Shown: piece by piece, positions 1 through 5,235 of the stretch | Position numbering within the stretch: the first letter of the stretch is position 1 | Layout of the letters: each line of letters starts with the position of its first letter | Source: Actinomycetota bacterium | GTDB lineage: Bacteria > Actinomycetota > Thermoleophilia > Solirubrobacterales > Solirubrobacteraceae | DNA: 8,315 nt | Direction of reading: 5' to 3' | Assembly (NCBI GenBank): GCA_903970315.1 | Contig: CAJCIJ010000221.1 | Span: 1 to 8,315 of the forward strand | Notes under the pieces: generated by a model | What the model saw: only the letters and a program-made list of their open reading frames with translations | Told to the model about the DNA's origin: nothing | Databases searched by the model: none | Program-made: the position numbers and the translations under genes

Positions 1-50
1 CCGCCAAGAAGCGCGAGTACTACCAGCGCAACAAGGAGCAGATCGCATGA
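1..50 (+). CDS. C-terminal end of an upstream gene (partial), basic/aromatic tail
   Basis: The frame read from position 3 gives AKKREYYQRNKEQIA and then TGA at 48-50. The gene begins outside the window. The Lys/Arg/Tyr-rich KREYYQRNKEQIA pattern resembles the basic helical segments found in phage HNH or endonuclease-VII-like proteins, but 15 residues are too few to assign a family. The stop overlaps the next start as ATGA (47-50), so it belongs to the same operon. Confidence 0.6.
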   Translation, partial: AKKREYYQRNKEQIA

Positions 51-274
51 ACCCCCGCGAGCCCGACTACCCCTACGGCGACACTTGCCCCGCCTGTGAC
101 GGTGAGGGCACAGTCCCGGCGTTGATCCCTGTGACGGGCGAGCGTGACCTTGACCCCTGTGCGCGCTGTGAAGGCACGGGACGCACGCAAGAGCCTGACC
201 CGTTGGACGATGGTGACGCGGCGTATGACCGCTCCGTGGACTTTGACCTCGCCGACATGCTGGCCGACGAATGA
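47..274 (+). CDS. Small DnaJ-like zinc-finger protein (75 aa)
   Basis: The protein has two CxxCxGxG motifs, CPACDGEG at residues 14-21 and CARCEGTG at 38-45. This is the signature of one zinc site of the DnaJ central domain, without any J domain. The rest is acidic (the tail is rich in Asp and Glu), with no membrane segment. Such stand-alone DnaJ-type zinc fingers are common among small phage early proteins, where they are thought to bind protein or nucleic acid; the role here is not known. The ATG at 47 overlaps the previous stop and the TGA overlaps the next ATG (271-274), so translation is coupled on both sides. Confidence 0.8.
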   Translation: MNPREPDYPYGDTCPACDGEGTVPALIPVTGERDLDPCARCEGTGRTQEPDPLDDGDAAYDRSVDFDLADMLADE

Positions 275-465
275 CCACCCGCGTAACAGTCCCCACGGAC
301 CCACCAGCCGTCAAGCGCGAGAACACCTACAGGCTGCCCAACCACGTCTGCGCCACCTGTGGACGGACCACGGCTGCATCGAGGCACAACCCCAACGGTG
401 GCATGGGTGACGACCACTCCCGCTGTAAGCGTGACGAGCGCGGCCGTCTGCTGGTGGAGGCATGA
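271..465 (+). CDS. Small zinc-binding hypothetical protein (64 aa)
   Basis: The protein carries CATC at residues 27-30 and, about 20 residues later, H49-S-R-C52, a plausible C2HC zinc knuckle or treble clef. The N-terminal part contains several prolines and the C-terminus is basic. No named family was recognised. It starts at ATG 271 inside the ATGA overlap with the upstream zinc-finger gene, and its own TGA overlaps the ATG at 462. Two neighbouring small zinc proteins suggest a cluster of phage regulatory or host-interaction factors, which is inference. Confidence 0.75.
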   Translation: MTTRVTVPTDPPAVKRENTYRLPNHVCATCGRTTAASRHNPNGGMGDDHSRCKRDERGRLLVEA

Positions 466-797
466 CCACGATCACTGAGCTACGTCGCCTATACGTGGAC
501 TGTGGCTACACACTGAGGGAGATCGAGGCCCGAGTGGGCATGACTCAATGGACTGTCGCTAGGCGCCTACGGGCAGCGGAAGTGCAGATGCGCGCACGTC
601 ACGCACGGCCCGGCTCGATCCGCATGGCCGATACCGAACTAGAGCGCGTGCGGGTCATATACGACGGCCTGGGGCTATCCGTGGCCGAGATCGCCGACCA
701 CTTGAGACTCAGCTACGGCGGCGCTTACAGGCGGTGCGTCAATGCGGGTGTGAGCTTCCGGCCACAGGGCCGCACCAAGCGACGGGCAGCGGTGTGA
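462..797 (+). CDS. Tandem helix-turn-helix DNA-binding protein (111 aa)
   Basis: Two homeodomain-like helix-turn-helix units are visible, at residues about 8-44 (LREIEARVGMTQWTVARRL) and about 64-100 (VAEIADHLRLSYGGAYRRC). They align without gaps at an offset of 56 residues and share R8/R64, Y11/Y67, G15/G71, E20/E76, I21/I77, R34/R90, R35/R91 and others, so the protein looks like an internal duplication. The C-terminus is basic (RTKRRAAV). It probably acts as a sequence-specific DNA-binding regulator; the target is unknown. The ATG lies in an ATGA overlap with the previous gene, and the TGA overlaps the GTG start of the next (GTGA, 794-797). Confidence 0.8.
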   Translation: MTTITELRRLYVDCGYTLREIEARVGMTQWTVARRLRAAEVQMRARHARPGSIRMADTELERVRVIYDGLGLSVAEIADHLRLSYGGAYRRCVNAGVSFRPQGRTKRRAAV

Positions 798-1039
798 TCC
801 TCGCCTGTTTCATCATCGCCACCGTCGCCACGCTTGGGCTGGCCGCGTGCCTGACCTACTGCGCCGTCATCGCCATCTTGGAGATCCGCGAGCTGCGCAG
901 CGTCCCTTATGGCGACCTGCACCTCGAAGCCGAAGGGCACGCCGACAGACTCAACTGGCGCCCGTGTGAGTGGTCAGACCTCCACGTCGATCGCTCCGTC
1001 ACCACCCGCGACCACGTTCGGAGGGCGTCTTGCAACTGA
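794..1039 (+). CDS. Small single-pass membrane protein (81 aa, GTG start)
   Basis: Read from GTG 794, which overlaps the upstream TGA as GTGA, the protein opens with about 28 hydrophobic residues (ILACFIIATVATLGLAACLT onward). These form one transmembrane helix, followed by a roughly 50-residue polar, charged tail. An ATG exists upstream in frame at 734, but using it would overlap the previous gene by 64 bases and put a polar stretch before the helix, so GTG 794 is preferred. No signal-peptidase site is obvious and no family was recognised. Possible roles, such as a membrane-associated host-takeover or superinfection factor, are speculation. Confidence 0.65.
   Translation: MILACFIIATVATLGLAACLTYCAVIAILEIRELRSVPYGDLHLEAEGHADRLNWRPCEWSDLHVDRSVTTRDHVRRASCN
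1020..1025 (+). promoter_or_regulatory. Ribosome binding site for the TTG-started gene
   Basis: GGAGGG lies four bases before TTG 1030. It is the main reason for choosing that start, which otherwise overlaps the preceding gene by ten bases. Confidence 0.5.
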
Positions 1040-1251
1040 GGCGCGTCGCCCGCATCTGTCCCGCCGACCACGACGAACGCCGGGTAGCCGCGATCTTGCG
1101 CCCCCGCACCGGACAGGTGCAAGTGCTCCCTGCGGACTTCCCGGCTGGTGCTGAGCGTGTGAGCCGGCGCGAGCGACGACTTCACCTTGAGGCACCAACC
1201 CTCAACGCAAACGGGACCGAGCCCGAAAGCCCGACCCCGCAATTCCCCTAG
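1030..1251 (+). CDS. Hypothetical protein (73 aa, TTG start)
   Basis: The frame opens at TTG 1030 behind a GGAGGG motif and stops with TAG at 1249-1251. The product is basic in the first half (LQLRRVARICPADHDERRVA) and ends in a polar Pro/Thr/Asn-rich tail that looks disordered. No family was recognised. The only ATG- or GTG-type alternatives in this frame lie far upstream, inside the membrane-protein gene. Frames on the opposite strand are also open here but lack ribosome binding sites and would run against every other gene. It fills the only gap between well-supported genes, which is the best argument that it is real. Confidence 0.5.
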   Translation: MQLRRVARICPADHDERRVAAILRPRTGQVQVLPADFPAGAERVSRRERRLHLEAPTLNANGTEPESPTPQFP

Positions 1252-1278
1252 CCCTCGACGTGAGAGGAAAGTGAGTAC

Positions 1279-1692
1279 ATGATGCCAGATAGCACTGACG
1301 CGACCAAGGCAGAGGCAAAAGCAGCGCTGATCCGTGACTTGCGCGACTACGCCAACTGGCTAGAACGCTGGCCGCAGTTCGGCCCGGGCAGCTACGCCAC
1401 CAACCCGAGCTTTGTCGGCACGGCCACAAGCAGGGCCGAGGTCCAAGCCCTGATCCACGAAGGCGGCTGGGAAGTCAAGCCGAACATCATGGACCCCGCC
1501 AAGGTCCACCTGCTGCGCAAGTTCGGCAAGCTGATCGACGGTCAGATCGGAGCACTAGCGGAGTGGGCCGGCTACGTCCCACTGACCGTGAGCACCACCA
1601 CTTGGGTACCCGCTGATGAGGCCGCCAAGGCAGAGGCCCATGAGGTCGCACCCGTGAGCCGTGCCGCTGAGGAGGTGGGCGCCGATGGCTGA
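1279..1692 (+). CDS. Conserved hypothetical protein upstream of the annealing gene (137 aa)
   Basis: This is a soluble protein of 137 residues. The pattern DLRDYANWLERWPQF near residue 20, a central GGWEV/LLRKFG region, and a terminal TTTWVPADEA remind me of an actinobacterial and actinophage hypothetical family with an N-terminal 'L..LA.FLE.HP' helix and a C-terminal 'W.VPA' motif. This is pattern recognition only and the function is unknown. The C-terminal 25 residues are Ala/Glu-rich. A GAGAGG motif at 1262-1267 and a 27-base gap precede ATG 1279 (a second ATG lies at 1282), the largest gap in the first half of the window. The TGA overlaps the next start (ATGGCTGA). Confidence 0.75.
   Translation: MMPDSTDATKAEAKAALIRDLRDYANWLERWPQFGPGSYATNPSFVGTATSRAEVQALIHEGGWEVKPNIMDPAKVHLLRKFGKLIDGQIGALAEWAGYVPLTVSTTTWVPADEAAKAEAHEVAPVSRAAEEVGADG
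1671..1675 (+). promoter_or_regulatory. Ribosome binding site of the Rad52-like gene
   Basis: GGAGG, within GAGGAGGTGG, lies nine bases before ATG 1685. It is the strongest Shine-Dalgarno in the window and fixes 1685 as the start in preference to an in-frame ATG at 1661. Confidence 0.7.
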
Positions 1693-2593
1693 CACGATCC
1701 AACCAGCCGGCTCGCTGGCCAAGGCCATCCCGTTCTTTCGGCGCCCGTTTACCGCCGCCGCCGTCAAGTTCAAGGTGCAGGTGAACCCGAAAGATCTTGA
1801 CGGTGGCAGGTTTGGTCAAGCTCTCTGCGTTTGCTATATCGACGCGCGCCTAGTGGCCGAGCGGCTCAACGTGGTCTGTCCGGGTGCATGGTCCGACGAG
1901 TACTCCGACCCCAAGCCGCTCGGCGATAACGTAGCCGTGACGAGTCGCATCACGGTCTTTGAGGCTGCCCGGCAGGACGTCGGCGTGGAGTCCGTGAGCA
2001 GGATCAAGCGAAGCGGCGACATGGCAATCAAGGGCCTGTACTCGGATGCCTTCAAGCGCGCGGGCGTCAAGTTCGGGATCGGCGCGTTCCTCTATGTGGT
2101 GCCCCAACTTTACGTTGACTCGACCTTGCTCAAGATGTCGCTAGGCGCCGGTGATCCGAAGTGGTTCATGACCCCGAAGGCCGAAACCGAGCTGCGCAAG
2201 CGCTATCAAGCGTGGCTCGATGCACCCGCAACCCAGGAGCGCTTTGGTGCGGCCCTGGACCACGGCGATGTGATTGACGGGCAGGGCGACGTGGAGACGG
2301 TCGCGCCTGTCGCTGAGCCTGAGCAGGCCCCAGCGTCGCAACCAGCGGTCAAGCCCAGACCACCCACCGCAACCGACGACGAGGTCCGCGCCATCCGTAG
2401 GAGCGCCAACGACAAGCCCGTGTCGCCCCTTGGCCTTGTGGCGATCGTGGCTGACGTGTCGGGCATCGCCCCACCGACGTTTGCCGGCCACACAGCAGCC
2501 GAAGTGTGGCTCCGCAGGGTGTTGCCCCACCTACCCAGCGAGCACGTAGCTGGTGTGCTCAACGCCATCAAGAACGCGGAGGCCGACGTATGA
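1685..2593 (+). CDS. Rad52/22-family single-strand DNA annealing protein (302 aa)
   Basis: The N-terminal half (about residues 18-145) matches the Rad52/Rad22 (Sak-type) annealing core. It has FRRPFTAAAVKFKV, then GQALCVCYIDARLVAERLN with PGAWSDEY, and finally AIKGLYSDAFKRAGVKFGIG, which leads into the FLY element. The family forms rings that anneal complementary single strands during phage recombination and replication. A Pro/Ala-rich linker (about 200-235) leads to a separate helical C-terminal domain (about 235-302, ending HLPSEHVAGVLNAIKNAEADV) that I cannot name; it could recruit a single-strand-binding protein or the downstream partners. The start is set by the strong GGAGG at 1671. The stop overlaps the next gene as ATGA. 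Confidence 0.92.
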   Translation: MADTIQPAGSLAKAIPFFRRPFTAAAVKFKVQVNPKDLDGGRFGQALCVCYIDARLVAERLNVVCPGAWSDEYSDPKPLGDNVAVTSRITVFEAARQDVGVESVSRIKRSGDMAIKGLYSDAFKRAGVKFGIGAFLYVVPQLYVDSTLLKMSLGAGDPKWFMTPKAETELRKRYQAWLDAPATQERFGAALDHGDVIDGQGDVETVAPVAEPEQAPASQPAVKPRPPTATDDEVRAIRRSANDKPVSPLGLVAIVADVSGIAPPTFAGHTAAEVWLRRVLPHLPSEHVAGVLNAIKNAEADV

Positions 2594-3177
2594 GCACCGA
2601 TCTAGCAGTCATCCCCTCAACCGGCGAAGTCCTCGACCTCGCCTCATTATCCACGGAGACCATCGCTGCCGCTGTACTAGAGGGTCAGACTCAGCGCCAA
2701 AGGTGGTCCGAGTTCGACGCCGCTGCATCGGCAGAGTTGGTCGCCCGAATGGATCGCGACACGTCTTGGACGATCAACCTCACCGTCGATAGCCGCGCGG
2801 TCAAGATCACCGCTCCGAGCCCCGCAGCCGGATCGGTGGTCTACCTAACCGACGAGCTTGGCGCGTGCCTTCAAGGTCTAGTAGAGGGTGAGGTTATCTC
2901 CGAAGCAGCCGCGTCCAAAGCCCTCAAGCGCCGAGTCATCATCGAGTGTGAAATCCCGTGGTCGGCGGACCCTCACAAGATCGTGGAGGTGCTCAACGAA
3001 GCCACGGTGACGCTCGGCGGTGTAGCCGCCACGATCCGCGAGGCGCGTCCTGTGACTGCTCCTGTAGCCGCTGGGATCAAGGCGCTGTCCAAGGTGCCGG
3101 CTGCTGCGCAGGCGCTCGCTGAGATCGCGCGTGAGGCGGAGCAGGGACCACGGAAGGCCACGGTGAAGGTCAAGTAA
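2590..3177 (+). CDS. Hypothetical protein following the annealing gene (195 aa)
   Basis: No named family was recognised. The N-terminus contains a self-contained motif (STGEVLDLASLSTETIAAAV) often seen in phage early proteins. The middle alternates beta-like stretches (TSWTINLTV, RVIIECEIPW), and the C-terminal 50 residues are an Ala/Glu/Lys-rich helix with a basic end. ATG 2590 lies in an ATGA overlap with the Rad52-like gene, and the TAA overlaps the next ATG (TAATG). The immediate coupling to an annealing protein suggests a recombination accessory role, but no nuclease, SSB or Gam motif is visible, so this is inference from position alone. An in-frame ATG at 2506 is rejected because it would overlap the previous gene by almost 90 bases. 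Confidence 0.75.
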   Translation: MSTDLAVIPSTGEVLDLASLSTETIAAAVLEGQTQRQRWSEFDAAASAELVARMDRDTSWTINLTVDSRAVKITAPSPAAGSVVYLTDELGACLQGLVEGEVISEAAASKALKRRVIIECEIPWSADPHKIVEVLNEATVTLGGVAATIREARPVTAPVAAGIKALSKVPAAAQALAEIAREAEQGPRKATVKVK

Positions 3178-3578
3178 TGGCCGAGGTCATCGACGCAACC
3201 AACCGCCTTGACGCGCTCGCCCGTGAGCTTGGCAAACGCTCCGAGGAACTCGCTAAGGCCGCTCGCACCCTGGACGGGTATGTCGATGCGAATGGCGAGC
3301 GTGTCGTCGGAGTCCAAGAGCAGTACGAGGATTGGATGGACACCTTCGAGACGGGTCTCTACCAGAAGCAGGAGGAGGGTGGAAGCAAGATGCCATCCGA
3401 GGCCATGCGAGAGCGCCTGGGCCGTCGTGACATGCCCCCGCAACTACTCGGCGCCCACCGGACCCTGCTGGCGCAGCGCAACCGCCTGGAAGCTCGCATA
3501 CGTGACATCAAGGCAGAGATTGAGGCGCAGCGGTCGATCCTGTCCGCACTCAAGCTAGAGATGGAAGCGACCCGATGA
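3177..3578 (+). CDS. Coiled-coil hypothetical protein (133 aa)
   Basis: The protein is almost entirely helical and charged. An N-terminal heptad-like segment (LDALARELGKRSEELAKAAR, about residues 12-31) and a C-terminal coil (about 95-131, RTLLAQRNRLEARIRDIKAE onward) flank a central region with Trp, Met and Gly-Gly. It has no cysteine pairs or catalytic motif. Its size and coiled coils would fit a scaffolding or nucleic-acid-bridging accessory to the annealing protein two genes upstream, or a Gam-like end-binding protein, but no such family is recognisable. It starts at a TAATG junction and ends in an ATGA overlap. Confidence 0.7.
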   Translation: MAEVIDATNRLDALARELGKRSEELAKAARTLDGYVDANGERVVGVQEQYEDWMDTFETGLYQKQEEGGSKMPSEAMRERLGRRDMPPQLLGAHRTLLAQRNRLEARIRDIKAEIEAQRSILSALKLEMEATR

Positions 3579-3781
3579 CCACCCACCACTGCCCCGGCTG
3601 TGAGATCAGCAGGCTCGATGAAGCCTTCCCGGTGGGCTCGGAGTATTGCCAGCGGTGCGCCCGTGGTCTGGAGGTCTGCGGACGCTGCGCCCATACTCGC
3701 ACGGCACACAACCCCCACTGTGCGGTCTGCTCCGAGCTTGGTGGTCCGGTGTGTGCCAAGTGGATCGAGCGCGCATCGTGA
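3575..3781 (+). CDS. Double zinc-ribbon small protein (68 aa)
   Basis: Eight cysteines form two CxxC...CxxC sets: C6/C9 with C25/C28, and C35/C38 with C49/C52. Histidines at 40, 45 and 48 lie within the second set. This is a tandem zinc-ribbon layout in a 68-residue protein. Zinc ribbons of this kind bind nucleic acid or proteins; the specific role is unknown. ATG 3575 is in an ATGA overlap with the coiled-coil gene, and the TGA overlaps the next start as GTGA (3778-3781). Confidence 0.75.
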   Translation: MTTHHCPGCEISRLDEAFPVGSEYCQRCARGLEVCGRCAHTRTAHNPHCAVCSELGGPVCAKWIERAS

Positions 3782-4008
3782 AGCCTCCGACCACCAATCA
3801 GTACGCCGCCCTGCGCTCCGTGGGCAGCCCGGGAGCAGCCTACGTGCATCCAACCTCGCGATCGATCAAGTCCTGCATGCGTCGCGGGTGGCTGGCGGCT
3901 GCTGACGAGCGCCGAAGCCCCGGCCACATGGTCCGCATTACTTCCACCGGCTTGCGGGCGCTTGCGGATGCTCTGGAGCTCTACGGATACCCGGAGGCAT
4001 GCCCGTGA
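3778..4008 (+). CDS. Small winged-helix-like protein (76 aa, GTG start)
   Basis: The start is GTG 3778, overlapping the upstream TGA as GTGA, with no separate ribosome binding site. The sequence has helical segments (SRSIKSCMRRGWLAAADE) followed by RITSTGLRALADALELYG, the pattern of a small winged-helix or PadR/MarR-like fold where a helix leads into 'G..LRAL'. The assignment is moderate. The first seven residues (VKPPTTN) and the underlying 20 bases are nearly the same as the start of the next gene, suggesting a partial duplication. It is probably a DNA-binding regulator, by inference. Confidence 0.65.
   Translation: MKPPTTNQYAALRSVGSPGAAYVHPTSRSIKSCMRRGWLAAADERRSPGHMVRITSTGLRALADALELYGYPEACP
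3993..3997 (+). promoter_or_regulatory. Ribosome binding site deciding the GTG 4005 start
   Basis: GGAGG lies seven bases before GTG 4005 but only one base before the in-frame ATG at 3999. The spacing therefore favours the GTG. Confidence 0.6.
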
Positions 4009-4388
4009 AGCCTTCCACCACCAAGTGCCTTCAACTGCTGCGAGAGGCCGGCGCCGAGGGCGCGACCACCCACGACTTCTGGCAAGCAGGCTGCGGCTCG
4101 CGCTACTCCGCTCGGATTATGGAGCTGCGTGCGCGCGGGGCGATCATCGAGACCACGCGCATCCGTCAGGGGTGCTCGCGGTACGTACTCACACAGGACA
4201 TCGACATCGAGCGGGAGGCTGGCTCAGGCATGACGCCGCCCTCCTCCCCCACCAGCCTCCCGCTGGGTGCCGAGTCTGAGCGATACAGCACCCAGCCCCT
4301 GAGCGTCGCCCTATCCCATGACCCCGGCGACGCTCAGGGGCAGCTATTTGAGAGGCCGGCGCCGACATTCGATGAGTTGGTCGCATGA
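4005..4388 (+). CDS. Winged-helix protein with a disordered tail (127 aa, GTG start)
   Basis: Residues about 5-62 form a helix-turn-helix/winged-helix domain typical of small phage proteins: LQLLREAGAEGATTHDFWQA, then GSRYSARIMELRARGAIIET and a RYVL wing. The remaining 65 residues are low-complexity (PPSSPTSLPLG, then GQLFERPAPTFDELVA) and look disordered. GTG 4005 overlaps the previous TGA (GTGA) and has GGAGG at a proper distance; ATG 3999 in the same frame is the alternative, adding two residues. The tail-coding DNA (4210-4341) contains three perfect inverted repeats. A protein of this type just before the initiator may regulate the replication genes, by inference. Confidence 0.8.
   Translation: MKPSTTKCLQLLREAGAEGATTHDFWQAGCGSRYSARIMELRARGAIIETTRIRQGCSRYVLTQDIDIEREAGSGMTPPSSPTSLPLGAESERYSTQPLSVALSHDPGDAQGQLFERPAPTFDELVA
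4042..4057 (+). repeat. 16-bp direct repeat, copy 1
   Basis: GAGAGGCCGGCGCCGA is found exactly here and again at 4350-4365. The two copies are read in different codon frames of the same gene, so the repeat is at DNA level, not a repeated peptide. Confidence 0.5.
4210..4264. repeat. Inverted repeat A (13-bp arms)
   Basis: AGCGGGAGGCTGG at 4210-4222 is the exact reverse complement of 4252-4264, with a 29-base loop. It is the first of three consecutive dyads in the tail of the winged-helix gene. Confidence 0.75.
4262..4296. repeat. Inverted repeat B (9-bp arms)
   Basis: GCTGGGTGC at 4262-4270 is the exact reverse complement of 4288-4296, with a 17-base loop. It shares three bases with dyad A and two with dyad C, so neighbouring hairpins would compete at their edges. 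Confidence 0.65.
4295..4341. repeat. Inverted repeat C (16-bp perfect arms)
   Basis: GCCCCTGAGCGTCGCC at 4295-4310 is the exact reverse complement of 4326-4341, with a 15-base loop. It is very GC-rich and is followed by AGCTATTTGAG, which is not a proper U-tract, so a classical intrinsic terminator is unlikely. It lies 66 bases before the preferred start of the initiator gene. Possible roles are an attenuator-like RNA hairpin, a protein-binding dyad, or an origin-associated structure. Confidence 0.8.
4350..4365 (+). repeat. 16-bp direct repeat, copy 2
   Basis: Exact second copy of the 4042-4057 element, eight bases beyond inverted repeat C and upstream of the initiator start. Confidence 0.5.
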
Positions 4389-4407
4389 TAACGGGTCGGT
4401 GGCCGGC

Positions 4408-5235
4408 GTGACGTGGGTCAAGATCGACGACCGCTTTAGCGAGCACCCCAAGCTCGCGCAGGTGGGACCGCTCGGCTGGGGTATTTGGCTCGCTGGACTG
4501 GCCTATTGCAACCGCAACGAGACGGACGGATTCATCCCCCGCGCCATCGCTCGCTCGCTCGCTGATTTCGAGATGGTGGCCGATGATGGGCAGCTTTACA
4601 CGCTCTCCGCAACGTGTGGCGCGCTCTCCGAGGAGTTGCACCCTGAATGGGTCGCGGAGTGGCTTGTGAAGGCCGCTCTATGGGAGCCGGCGCCTGGTGG
4701 ATACCGGGTGCATGACTACGGCGATTACCAGTTCACCAAGGCCGAGAATGAGGCACGCCGCGCGCAGAAGCGAAGCGCAGGTCAAGCAGGTGGTCAAGCA
4801 AGCGCTAAAGCACGCGCCAAGCAGACGCCAAGCAGACGCCAAGCAGATGCTCAAGCAGAATCCAACCCCGTACCCGTACCCGTTCCTAAGAAAAGCTCCT
4901 CACTACGTTCGGAGCCAAAATTGGATGAGCGGGTTGACAAGTTCCTAACCTGGCATGCCGAGCTATGGGGCAGCACAAACCGTCGTTGGGGCAAAACGCA
5001 GATCGCCAGCGCTAAATGGTTGCTCGCCAACGTTGACCGCGACAAGCTGCGCGACGTGCTGCTGTGGGCCAAGGCGCACACGTTCTGGGCAGGCCCGGCC
5101 GCGAACATCAACCGCGTTCGTAAAAGTTGGACCGAAATCTACGGCCAGTACGACGCTCGCAAGTCGCGTACCTCCACCCCCGTCGCTGACCGCTCCCGGT
5201 TCGACCGCGAGCCAGACCTGATGGTGCAGGTATGA
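4408..5235 (+). CDS. Phage replication initiator, two-domain (275 aa, GTG start)
   Basis: Residues 1-112 (TWVKIDDRFSEHPKLAQVG, then LAYCNRNETDGFIPRAIA, WLVKAALWEP, VHDYGDYQ) match the N-terminal winged-helix domain of phage replisome-organiser/replication proteins. A Gln/Ala/Lys-rich linker (126-151) and PVPVPVP follow. A C-terminal helical domain (about 170-275, WGKTQIASAKWLLANVD, then WTEIYGQYDARK) resembles DnaD-like modules. The linker DNA carries an iteron array, the likely origin. The next gene is a helicase loader, as expected. Start: homologues usually begin at the 'TWVKIDD' sequence. GTG 4408 overlaps the stop of an 8-codon ORF whose ATG (4385) overlaps the previous gene's stop, giving stop/start relay coupling. 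GTG 4399, ATG 4372 and ATG 4318 are in-frame alternatives. Confidence 0.85.
   Translation: MTWVKIDDRFSEHPKLAQVGPLGWGIWLAGLAYCNRNETDGFIPRAIARSLADFEMVADDGQLYTLSATCGALSEELHPEWVAEWLVKAALWEPAPGGYRVHDYGDYQFTKAENEARRAQKRSAGQAGGQASAKARAKQTPSRRQADAQAESNPVPVPVPKKSSSLRSEPKLDERVDKFLTWHAELWGSTNRRWGKTQIASAKWLLANVDRDKLRDVLLWAKAHTFWAGPAANINRVRKSWTEIYGQYDARKSRTSTPVADRSRFDREPDLMVQV
4783..4858 (+). repeat. Iteron array, candidate replication origin
   Basis: CAAGCAG occurs at 4783, 4818, 4829, 4840 and 4852, with variants CAAGCAA at 4795 and AAAGCAC at 4807. The start-to-start steps are 12, 12, 11, 11, 11 and 12, about one helical turn each. The 11-mer GCCAAGCAGAC is exact at 4816 and 4827 and differs by one base at 4838. 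The 11-bp steps shift the codon frame, so the encoded linker is not a repeating peptide and selection appears to act on DNA. The following 4883-4928 stretch is noticeably richer in A and T. The layout matches the lambda ori inside gene O. Confidence 0.7.

Noticed and set aside
907..1242. Minus-strand 111-aa frame over the weakly coding 1030-1251 region
   Set aside because: It overlaps two plus-strand candidates, lacks a ribosome binding site and opposes the operon direction.
4295..4349. Inverted repeat C as an intrinsic terminator
   Set aside because: The hairpin is strong but is followed by AGCTATTTGAG and not a run of T, and it lies inside an open gene upstream of essential replication genes.
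4934..4939. TTGACA, a perfect -35 box just after the iterons
   Set aside because: No -10-like hexamer lies at 16-18 bases; the nearest TATG-type sequence is about 23 bases away.
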